The position numbers were made by a program, and so were the translations under genes. From contig NC_003280.10 in NCBI RefSeq assembly GCF_000002985.6, positions 14,380,501-14,444,500 of the forward strand: DNA of 64,000 nucleotides. Reading direction: 5' to 3'. How positions within the stretch are numbered: position 1 is the stretch's first letter; each line of letters starts with the position of its first letter. Under the pieces are notes generated by a model. The model did no database searches and was not told the DNA's origin. It worked only from the letters and a program-made list of their open reading frames with translations. Shown here one piece after another: positions 54,521-64,000 of the stretch. The DNA is from Caenorhabditis elegans (taxonomy: Eukaryota > Nematoda > Chromadorea > Rhabditida > Rhabditidae).

Positions 54521-57464
54521 TTAACAGTTGTCCATTGGATCGAACGGCAGCCGACCGTATTTCTCGTCAATGGGGACTTCGTCCAATTTGTCGAACAACT
54601 CCAGCTCTTGATGACTATCGTAGCTATTGTCCAAGTTTGCTGAAACAATTTAGAGTTGCATAAAATCTGATCTAAGAAAACCAAGCTTACAATTGACCCG
54701 CCGAACTAGATCGTGGAGCAGGTTCTCCGGAAATGGCTCTGATTCTCGAACTCGTTGAAGATAGGGACCGAAAACCAAGTCGTCTAGAGGCAATGCAGGT
54801 GTCGGAATGAAGTATTCGTGCATAACTGAAAACAGATAATTAAAATTTGAAAAATACAGTGTGCCCTACTTGTTTAGCACCCCCTCAGGTTTTAAAGATT
54901 ATTGTGAAAATATACAGTTTTTAATTTTTTCCCAGATTTCAGCAGGTTTTGAGATCATGTAACTAAAATTGTGGTTTTTTAGCACTTGTAATCAGAGATA
55001 TGGGAAATTTTTACAAAATCCAATTTTCATCGTCGGTTTTTTCATTCTATATAAAATAAATACATGTGTACATTCTGAAAATGAAATTGAAATTATTTTA
55101 GTGAAATTGTGAAATTATTTTCAGAAAAGAAGTACACATCTTTATCAATATTTTTATATAAAAATAATAAAAAACTTCGACAATAACTTTTGTTACAACC
55201 TGAATCCCAGATCCACAGTGCATAGCACTTGAAGAACGGATCGTCCTTTAATCCTTTTAATCCTTTAATCTTGGTTATGCCACATGGCTCTCAAGAAAAT
55301 CTGAAAGAAAACTAAATGGAGTACTTACGTTGCTCTACAATTTCCCGATTTGCCAATGGATCCTCTTCTTCAGCTTCGTCTTCTTCTATTCTCTCATCTG
55401 GAGGCTGGATGTTTTTTGTATTCTCAGGAAAGATTGGCGTGACTCGCTGCCACTTTATTGGTGTGATCAATTCAATTCCATTTGAGGTTTTATGCACTAT
55501 TACTCGGCAATCATCAGCTTGCTTCAGACGGTTTTTGACAAATCCTGGGAGAAAAGTGTACGTCTCGGCTTGGAATAGCCTCATTCCGCTGCAGCACGGA
55601 GCAAGACAGAAAAACTCCTCGTCTAGCAGATTTTTTCCCTTCGGACGGTTGTGACACGATATTTTCTTTTCGTCGAAGAGACTACTCTCCGACGTTGTTG
55701 GATGATCTCGTTCGATCATTTCTTCCAGCGACATTCTCGGAAACACTTCTTGATCTGATGTCATTTTTAAGGAAGACCGGACCGAATTAGTGAAGTGATC
55801 TAGCTTGAAGTCGGTTATCGGTCCGTTTTGCAGTAGTGACGATATGAATTCCCATTTATTCGGGTAATGTGGTGCAGTCTGAAGAGCTACTATATCCGGA
55901 ACCACCGAGCAAGATGGCACTGGCTCTTCGTCTCCTGTAGTCGAGCGCTCGGCACAAACTGATGGTGTACGAGATCTGGCTGGAAGCGATAATTCCGATT
56001 CTTCAGAATCCGAAGACGTGCACGAGGATGATGACGATGAAGGCATATTTAATGAAGAACTCCCAGCTTGGACAGCTTCGGAAACACGCTCATTAATCAA
56101 ATTCTTGATTTCATCAGTCTCGAGAATGTTTTGTACAGCATTGGCAACGCGATGCTCAACTTCAGTACTGATTCTGGATTCCAAAGCACGGAGTGTTTCA
56201 TCGATTGAGGTAAGACGCATGTTCATCTGAAAATTAAAAGTTTAAAATTTCATACAGCGAACTTTTTTTTTTCTCGAAGCGCTCATTTCCATGGAAACAT
56301 TTTTATGTTTATATTTTCCATGGTGATTGTGAATATGCATAGGAGCATCATTAAAATCTAAACCGAAAATTGGTCCCTACCCTACCGCTACCGTAATCCA
56401 CACTACGACAGGGGGCGCTACAAGTTACGCACTTGATAATATATAATTTTGAATACAGATTACTAAGATTCTCGAAATTTCTTCTGTAATTAGGAGAGGA
56501 AGTGCAAAACAGAAAGTTGGTAAAAAATTTTAATAGAAGAAGCAATACTTATGTATATGTAAAATACAAAAGCTTGGCTGTATCTTTTCAAATTTTCAAT
56601 AATGTTAGAAGCTAATCTAAAATTACTCGCGTGCATATGAAGCTTGTCCATCCTAGCTAGTTAACCAAATCCCTAATCGTAAATCACCTGCCGATTTCCA
56701 ACATTCTCTTCTTGGAAATTCTGATCAAATCAACACTATGACACGCATGGTAGTCCCCATCCCCATCCACTCTCGCCCTCTAATCCCCTTGACCAATTAT
56801 CTGGGGGCAGGTAGAGTGAAGACCACCTCTTCATTATCCGATCGGTGTCACTAATCCCTTTGGTACAGTCCGTTTGTAGAATCTATTGTAGAACAGAAGA
56901 AACCGATTGGGCGGAAGCGGTTGAGAGACTGTTTGGTAATGAGCGGTGGGAGGTCTAATGGCAAACAAGTGTTGCGATCAAGGGAGTCATTTTTCGATTT
57001 TTCGAAAAAGTTTCGTTTTTCGATTTTCTGAAAATACCGACACCCTTGGTTGCGATGTATGAGCATCGGGGTACTAATTGTGCACAGGCTATGATTTCAC
57101 CGACCTGTCTTATCAACTGATACAAAAAATTTTCACCTAGCTTCAGGAGAAATTAGTGAACTTTCTATCTACATAGGTAGTTACCCAGCACGGTTGTGGC
57201 CAGACGATCACCTAGCAAAAGATAGGATGAAGAAAATTATGAAGCATGAATGGAATGCGGAATATTCGCGCGCGGAAAACATGCGACAAATTGAGAGAAG
57301 AGATAGATCAGAAAGAGTGAAAAGAGAAGAATAGAACAGAAACTGAAACTAACCAAGCGCTCGAACCGATACGTGTTCCGGCTGCGATCCGCCATTTTAC
57401 GGCTCTTCTGAATCTGGTGCTGATATCGTTCGCTCTTGCGTACACGACAACCGTCTAGCTGCAT
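54521..57464 (-). CDS. Unrecognised Ser-rich protein with Cys-rich central block
   Basis: Minus-strand exons 57464-57354, 56226-55329, 54825-54691 and 54639-54521 give 420 residues with consistent phase. Exon 1 begins MQLDGCRVRKSERYQHQIQK, eight bases after a TTTGCAG acceptor. Exon 2 itself begins ATGAACATGCG directly after TTTTCAG, so a shorter trans-spliced form may start there. Contents are a coiled-coil segment (RLTSIDETLRALESRISTEV), a Ser run, an acidic Ser patch (SDSEESELS), a conserved-looking middle (FFCLAPCCSGMRLFQAETYT, FLPGFVKNRLKQADDCRVIV, HKTSNGIELITPIKWQRVTP) and an acidic tail (EEDEAEEEDPLANREIVEQ). There is no signal peptide or membrane segment. I cannot name a family. The 1.1-kb first intron suggests an internal promoter. 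Confidence 0.8.
56981..57050. repeat. Small foldback in intron 1 (CAAGGG...GACACCCTTGG)
   Basis: CAAGGGAGTCATTTTTCGAT pairs with ATACCGACACCCTTGGTTG. The core TTTCGATTTTTCGA is internally repetitive. A related end is at 21467-21490. Confidence 0.65.
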
Positions 57465-60400
57465 TCTTTCTTCTGCAAACATATATTTTCAGTAAAAAAG
57501 AAGACGTGGCACAATGCAGCAATACGAAAAAAAAAACGAAACAAAAACTATAAAAGGAAGAAGAAAATGAGAAAACGAGAAAAAGAGAGCTGAACGATGC
57601 AAGAGATGAACGTAGCAGAGACCGCTGGGGACGGAGAAGACGATAAACAAACGAGTAAGTGCGCATTTCGGAGACACGGACGGCGAGAGCTTCGTCGGTC
57701 ATAGAAGAGACGGTAGACAAGGAGAGAACGTGGTAGAGATTGGTGTGGTCGATATGAATGAATGCAAATACCGATATGTTAGGAGGAGAAACACAGCGGA
57801 CGATGAGCGGTGGCAAGCGGCAGAGAGGCGACTGATAACAGGACAAGGGGTACTTGTGTGTATACGAATTGCCCCCACCCGACCAAGTGGTGGGTTGCGA
57901 GGGGACGACGACGACGATGCAATGACAAAACCCGCGAGTGTATTATGCGATAGACGGAAAAAATATTTTTAATTCGGTAAGAAGCATAACAAGCACGGAA
58001 GTCTCATAATTGCCTGACAATGCTGTACATAAATAATTTTGAAGTTTCTAGGAAATGCCGATAGATGCAGGTAATGACACTGTAGTTAGAAGTACATCCC
58101 ACTTTTGTGGGAAAAAGAAAACTAATAAGTTCCTCGAAACTCACAAAAATCAAATTGCGCCGGCTAAAGTACACTTAATCCAAAAGAAACTCCAAATCTA
58201 AACCCAAAATTGGCCGCAGTTAAGACCATATATGAACAGCCTAAATAGATGGACAGGTGGTACAAAATAGTGGTATTATACAAATTGCATGTGGTCTCTG
58301 GAGCATTGTACACACAATACCAACAACAAGCCTTTCATAAAAATGCTTACCTGTAGGGAAATAATGCCTACGGTAGCTGTTCAATGCCTATTTTATAGTG
58401 AAAAAAATTATTATCATATCGTATTTAGTCTAATAATAAGGCATGCAATACTGGAATCTCTCAATTTTTGAGAGCTCATTTTGGTGGACCATCATAGGGT
58501 ATATATATTCGATTTTCGCTCTGAGAATTTTTTTTTCGAACTACGCCGTGTGATGGAAATTGGGATAGACATGACTGTGTTGATCAAATTTAATTTATTT
58601 TTAATTGGATTAATTTGAAAAGATTGATCACAGTGGAGTTGAACATTATTTAAAGAGCTAGGCCATATTATTTATTTGGTATCAACAAGAACTACGTATT
58701 TCCTAAAACTTTTAAAGCAAAAAATGATATAAAACTAATTTTTAGTGTTGCTAATTTTGAAGGTAGCTACTAATTTGGAGAAAATTGCATATAAGACTAG
58801 ATTAGAAGCGCTAATAAAACAATTCTATAGGGCCTTGATGTAGGTATTAAATGCCTGCCTGTCTGACCTTAATTCTACCTCAGCCTGTATCTCGCCAATA
58901 TACGTGATGTTTTTAAAATTTCTTTATTGGATTTTCAACAAATTGGTAGAAATAAGAAAATTTGAAATTTGAAAATTCACTTCAAATCCACTTGAGGCGT
59001 GCAGATTTCAGGTAGGCGGCAGGCCCTGAAACCGCGCCTCCCTACCCTACAATTTTAATTACTAGAAAGACTTTAAGAAATTCAAAAAGAGTAGCCACTT
59101 AAAAAATACAGTATTTTTTTTCTTACAATAGTCTTACAACTGTAGCTACTGTATTTTTTGAAGAAAATGTATGTCTATAATAGACGTCGGGGCGACGCAC
59201 CATAATCGAATAATATCAAAAATGAATGTAACAGACCATATGTTGGCAATATTTATGTATTACGGAAGAGTGAAGTGAAAAACGAAACAAATCTCTTTCT
59301 GTCCGTCCGTCGTCGCCGCATGTGCCCGTCCGCGTCTCACGTTTTGTAATGGTCTATAATGCCTTTTTGCTTTTTCAACAACGATGTGTTGGCAATATGT
59401 AGGGGGACCGGAAAAGATATGGATATCTGAATATATTGAAATCTGAAGAGATACTGGGCAGAAAACATTACATATTTACTGATACTATTTGTGTCGATTT
59501 ACAGAGTTTACCTCGTTGTCAACATTTCGTAAAACGACACAAATCGTCTCTTCCCGAGCCCCGTCACTTTGGGTCCCTGATGTCTGTCACTCTCGCGCTC
59601 ACTATCAGACAAACGGCATCAGACTTACTTCCATACAAGGCAGAGCTATTCAGATTAGAGCGCAATTATTCTGAGTAAATCAGAGAAATATAAGTTCTGC
59701 CAAAAAAAAAGGCGAAGTAACTCAGAGCTAGTCAGGCCTAATCAGAGCTGGGTAGGGTAAAGGCGTAGTTACTCCGAGTAAAAGTAGAGGTATGTAGTTT
59801 AGCGGTTATTTCGCTTTAGCTCTGAATAACTTTGATTTTTGTTTGGAAGTAACTCTGATATCATTTGTCTGAGTCTAACTATCTCTACACTCTCTGTACC
59901 GGTAATATAGAAAAATGTTCAACTTTCTCGGTTGTTTTTTAGATCTAATTTAAGGGAAAATTGAACAATGTGGAAAAATATACGTAAAATAAGAAGACAC
60001 TCGAGATTTATCAAAAACGTAATAATTTAAATTAGAAAAAAGGGATACACCAAACGAAATTTATTGAAAGGCTAAAACCAATTCCAGCAAATCGAAAAAT
60101 GTAAAATGGCCGATTTTTTGTAACTACCCAAACGCGAAATACTGCGATTTTTGAATCAAACTTACGGTATTAGGTCTCGAAACGACAAAGGGCCCTCCTT
60201 ACAGAAGGATTCTCCAGCTTTAAAGGATCTTTATTTTTCAAAATTCAAAATTTCGGGAAAATCAATGGGAGCCCTTCTTTTTTTCTTTTAAAAAACTGTT
60301 CATAATTGTCAGTTTCCAGAAAATACCAACAAAGTAGGCTAGCTTCTACTGGGAAATCTCAAAATTTGCCGAGCTCTGAATAACTTCTGTGTCGTGTATC

Positions 60401-60939
60401 TTCTTAAACATCAAAATGACTCAATTTTGTGCCATTTTCCTAAATGTTTGGCGGGCAAAATCAATAGTTTTGGTCAAAATTTTATTGTCAAATTTTTTGA
60501 TGTGTGCGGCAAATTTCGAAATTTGCTGAGCGGAAGAATCCTTTTGTAATCAGGACACTTTAGCATTGAAAAGGGGTCATATATTTTGATTCTCTCATTG
60601 TACAGTAGGTCTGTAATCGTGCTAAAAATTAAGATTTGAAAAATACAATTTATCTTTTTCAGAATATTTTTTTGAAAAACATCTGGGCAATAAGAAAATC
60701 GAAGACCTGAACACCTTTTTATCATGCAATTTAACCATAATTTACTAATTTTTCAATACGATTTCACAAGTTTGAGCCTTTCCTCGATTTGAAATTCCCT
60801 CGCTTTTGTGCGCATCATCACTCTTCGTCTCCAATCACTACGGCGTGTCAGTAGAGCGCAATTGCATTATTTATTATTTATTTGTTTTTTTCTCGTCGTA
60901 TTTTTCGCAAAATTAAACTTCTTGCGTTTTCAGTGAAAA
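57465..60939. other. Divergent intergenic region upstream of smg-8
   Basis: About 3.5 kb with the divergent 5' ends of the Ser-rich gene and smg-8. It contains GGCAGGC-type blocks (58850-59050), a TGTCGATTTACAGAG repeat (59490-59545), a foldback (59597-59880) and a weak GGTCTCGAAACGACAAAGGG repeat end (60172). No supported exon is seen. Confidence 0.55.
59597..59880. repeat. Foldback/MITE with CAGACAAA ends
   Basis: ATCAGACAAACGGCATCAGA, CTTACTTCCATACAAGGCAG, AGCTATTCAGATTAGAGCG on the left is mirrored by CGCTTTAGCTCTGAATAACT, TTTGTTTGGAAGTAACTCTG, ATATCATTTGTCTGAG on the right. Arms are about 62 bp at roughly 80% identity. The interior repeats AACTCAGAGCTA and TACTCCGAGTAA. Confidence 0.8.
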
Positions 60940-63933
60940 ATGGACATAGCTAAATGGGTAGAACATGCAAGGACTTGTTACAGCACTCAACTTGACACTA
61001 AAATCAAAGTTATTGGAGTTGTAAGTGATGGAAATCGATTTTTGTTAATAATTCCGATTTTGTAGATTGGAAAAGACTATCCGGATCACGGAAAAGGAGA
61101 TAATATTAATTGTTATTTAAGGGAAAATGTTTTCCCAGTGGCTGCAACTGAAGATGAGACTTGTACGGTGAGATTTTGAATTTTTGATTTTAAAATTTTA
61201 AAATTCCAACTAAAATTAAAAAAGAATTTCAGATTCGCGGTCACTTCTCCGAAGACGATCAGATTTTGTTTCTGGTGATGAATGGTGTAGATGACGTCGC
61301 GAACATTCGAAAATGTCTAAAATCAAATCCAAAATCGAACTATTTCGATGCGATGGCTGAAAGTGAATGCCAACAAATCCGAATGCTGCATTTTTTGTTT
61401 ATTTCGTGTCATTTTATCATTATTTTTGAGCAAACATCAAGAATCGACTTGGAACTCATGAGATTTTTAAAAAAAGTCAACTCGGCGAGGTAAATATTTG
61501 AAAAAAAAGCAAAATTTTACAAAAAACTTTTTTCAGAATTCAGCTGCGAAAGAAAATAAATCAACGTCTGGTTGCTTCGGATCTTCGCGATGTCTCTTTT
61601 AATAATCGAATTTTGTCATCTGCAGAATCTGAGGGTCGAATGGTTGTGCCACGTCTTTTGATTGCTTTCCAGCGGAATAATATCCGGCCAGACGTGAATC
61701 CCGGCAAAAAGGTTAATAAAATGACGTTTTTTGCTTCAATATGTAGAAAATACATGTTAAAACATTAATCTTTGAATTTTCCAAACATTCAAAAACTGAT
61801 TTATTTTTGAATTTACCGGCTAAAAAAATGAGTCTTCCTTGATTTTTTAAGTTTTTTTTTTCAATAGTTTCAATAGTTTTTTAAAAAACTATTACAAATT
61901 AATTTTTTTAATCGTGAGAAACCAGAAGTCTGCAACTGCAAAAATATCGAAACCAGCTTTTAAAAAATCAGTTTTAAAATTTTATTAAAATTTTCGAAAT
62001 CGCGCCCCAACGGTCTTTTTCTGAGATAATTGAGATTTTTTTGAAAATCGGATTATTATAATCTATTGATTTTGATTAAAAAATTGATAATATTTAAGAA
62101 ACAAAATTTCGAAAATTCAATTTATTTTTTAACCGAAAAGAAAAACATTTTTTAAAAAATTTTGATCATTTTTTTGATTTCCTCTAAACCTAAAGAATAA
62201 AAAAAAAAACATTTCAAACAAAACCATGTTTTGGATCAAATTAAAAAAAATTTTCTTCTAAACCTAAAAAATAATATTTTCAAAAAAAAAATTATCAAGT
62301 TTTTTTGATTTCCTCTAAACCAAAAATTCCAACAAACAAAAAACACCAATCTAGCCCGAAAAATTAAAAAAAAAACTTTTTTGAGGACAAAAAAACCCAA
62401 AAAAAACCCCTTCCAAGCTTCAGCGTGAACTCTACGAAAAACTGGAGAAGAACCTCGATAATCAATTCAGCGACATTCTGAAGCTCTACGACCTTATCGA
62501 TTGCGGAGCATCATCCTTATGCCAGCTGAACGAAACAATACCGGTCGTCCATCTTTTGAATCCAAAAATTGTAAAAAGAGATATCATCGGAGAAATGTTC
62601 GAGATTCTGATGGCCGACGCTGAAAATACGAAAATATCCGGAAACGCCGGAACACTTCCCAGCAACAATTCGTTCGTCAAATTTTTAGAGGACAATTTTC
62701 GCTCGGAGAAAAACGAAATTTCTCTGGAAAACGTGATCGAATTGATGAACTGCCTACAGTGTGTTCTCGATGGTGATTTGGAGGAAAAACACGAGAAAAC
62801 TGCCATTCAAACATTTATCAAAAGAATTCAAAATGACCATATGGAAGAAGCTCGACGACTTTACACTAATGCTCAGCGGCCAGGAGAGAGACGGGGTGCG
62901 GATCGGTTCAAAGATTCTGAAAAACCGGTGAAAATTCGAAGCAAGGAGGAGCACTTGATGAGGGTACGGGCTTTAAAAGTTGCTTTGCTTCAAAAAAAAA
63001 TCAAAATATTAAAATAATCGACGCAATTTTTAAATTCCCTCCGCCATGAGAACTGCGACCATGCAGCGATTCGATCCGCCCACTCTCCAACCAATTAGCT
63101 TGAGAGTTCTCATTTTGGAGCGAAATTCAAAATTCGTTCAGAACTTTTTTGTTTCCATTTGTAGTGTTTCAGATTTTTAGCCAAATTTGGGGTTTCCTGG
63201 TCTCGAAACGACAAGATTTTGGCAAATGTAAAATAGAATGCGCCTTTAAAGAGTACTGTAATTCCTAAATTTTAGGGAGGTTTTAATTGAAAAACTACAA
63301 TAAAACACGGAAAAAGCAATCAAAAAGGAGATCTGTGAAAAGTCAAATCAAATCAAATAAATAAATGTTTCCAAAGGAATTGCAATTGCCGCCCACCTCT
63401 AAATTAAGTATTATCTTAGGAAAAGTTTTTTTGAATTACAGTACTCTTTAAAGGCGCGTTTTTTTCGCATTCTTTTTAGACAACATTTTTAGGTTGAAAA
63501 ACCAAAAAAATTTTGCATTTTTATTAGTTTCCAAAATGTTTTGCAGTTCAACGAAGCCACTCATTACATCGATTCAGTTGTCGGGGTGAATTCACGTGAA
63601 GCGCTGTCTCAACTTCAGGCTCAATGCAATGAGATGTGGCAATCCGATATGCGTGCATGCGAATCTGTCTCAATGATGGGCCGCTCGTGTGTTCGGAAAA
63701 TCCATCCCACATTTGGTGATCAGACGGCTCCCGAGCACCGCTGGACCGCGCATGACGCTTCAAACACGATGATTTCCACGTGTGTCTGCGGACGGAAACA
63801 ACTGATACGTCCTGAACCGTTCTCTGTTAAAGAAGCGAATTCCGATTTTTATGATCACCCGGATTTCAAGTGCTGTAGGCGATTGTGGAGATATCAGTTT
63901 CAGTTATATCAAGAGGATTCTGAGGAGAAGGAT
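60940..63933 (+). CDS. smg-8: SMG-8, nonsense-mediated decay factor (3' end outside window)
   Basis: Exons: 60940-61020, 61066-61167, 61233-61489, 61537-61711, 62424-62963, 63547-63933, then a GTTAGT donor and an intron running off the window. The 514 residues present agree in phase. SMG-8 with SMG-9 binds and restrains the SMG-1 kinase that phosphorylates UPF1 in NMD. The G-like N-terminal half shows KIKVIGVIGKDYPDHGKGDN (beta strand and loop), MLHFLFISCHFIIIFEQTSR (a family hallmark) and LRKKINQRLVASDL. The C-terminal half has RYHC-type Cys/His blocks (CESVSMMGRSCVRKIHPTFG, THDAS-like TAHDASNTMISTCVCGRKQL). The ATG is seven bases after TTTTCAG. Introns 4 and 5 are long for the gene, and intron 5 holds a GGCGCA foldback. 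Confidence 0.9.
63187..63500. repeat. Paired inverted GGCGCA/GTCGAGACC repeat in smg-8 intron 5
   Basis: GGTCTCGAAACGACAAGATT, TTGGCAAATG, AATGCGCCTTTAAAGAGTAC, TGTAATT on the left is answered by AATTACAGTACTCTTTAAAG, GCGCGTTTTTTTCGCATTC at 63435. The upstream GAGAGTTCTCATTTTGGAG palindrome is separate. Confidence 0.8.
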
Positions 63934-64000
63934 GTTAGTTTTCTGGCAATATTTTACGATATAATCAGCCTAGGAGCTACAAATTCTAATGTTTAAATTT

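Noticed and set aside
59436-59678. 80-residue frame upstream of smg-8
   Set aside because: It runs into the arm of the CAGACAAA foldback and an adjacent repeat; likely chance.
1-64000. Bacterial-style operons, phage, toxin-antitoxin or other prokaryotic systems
   Set aside because: Gene structure, intron signals and recognised proteins are all nematode nuclear.

Overview
The window is nematode nuclear DNA, almost certainly Caenorhabditis elegans chromosome II. It is AT-rich, introns are mostly short and end in TTTTCAG, and start codons often sit directly behind a TTTCAG trans-splice-type acceptor. Several proteins are recognisable: MES-2 (the reconstructed 773 codons match the known length), NURF-1, KBP-3, DSB-2, EXL-1, PLX-2 and SMG-8. 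All gene models below were spliced by eye from open frames, GT/AG sites and phase; none was checked against cDNA.

Layout, left to right. 1-2809: six-exon nematode gene of unknown name (+). 3476-7799: mes-2, the Polycomb-type H3K27 methyltransferase (+). 8013-8710: small secreted Ser-rich protein with an unusual intron (+). 9087-9565: kbp-3, an outer kinetochore subunit (-). 10220-27258: nurf-1, the BPTF-like NURF remodeller subunit (+). It behaves as separable transcription units: an N-terminal DDT/PHD half with its own stop and poly(A) signal (20378/20599), a C-terminal half with its own start (20741), and a short PHD-PHD-bromodomain form with its own TATA-like promoter and start (25045). 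28251-30309: lysine-rich unknown protein (+). 30602-31631: dsb-2, a meiotic double-strand-break factor (+). 31740-32965: exl-1, a CLIC-like protein (-). 37525-44381: plx-2 plexin (-). 44382-54520: about 10 kb with no gene that I can support. 54521-57464: unknown Ser-rich gene (-). 60940 to the right edge: smg-8 (+), cut off by the window end.

The genes do not form one pathway. They cover chromatin silencing (mes-2), remodelling (nurf-1), kinetochore (kbp-3), meiotic breaks (dsb-2), NMD (smg-8) and guidance signalling (plx-2). This is a normal gene-rich arm neighbourhood with heavy intronic repeat load.

The accessory content is mostly inverted-repeat (foldback) elements in introns and intergenic DNA. 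The most striking is 33768-34868. It has two 281-bp, near-identical inverted arms built from a repeated TTTTACTACG-type motif and an apparent perfect 9-bp target duplication, and it is inserted in another dispersed repeat. Other points of note are a nurf-1 exon that seems to start inside a foldback repeat, nested foldbacks in nurf-1 intron 4, a C17 tract and an intronic tRNA-like sequence. I found no clear new multi-gene biological system.
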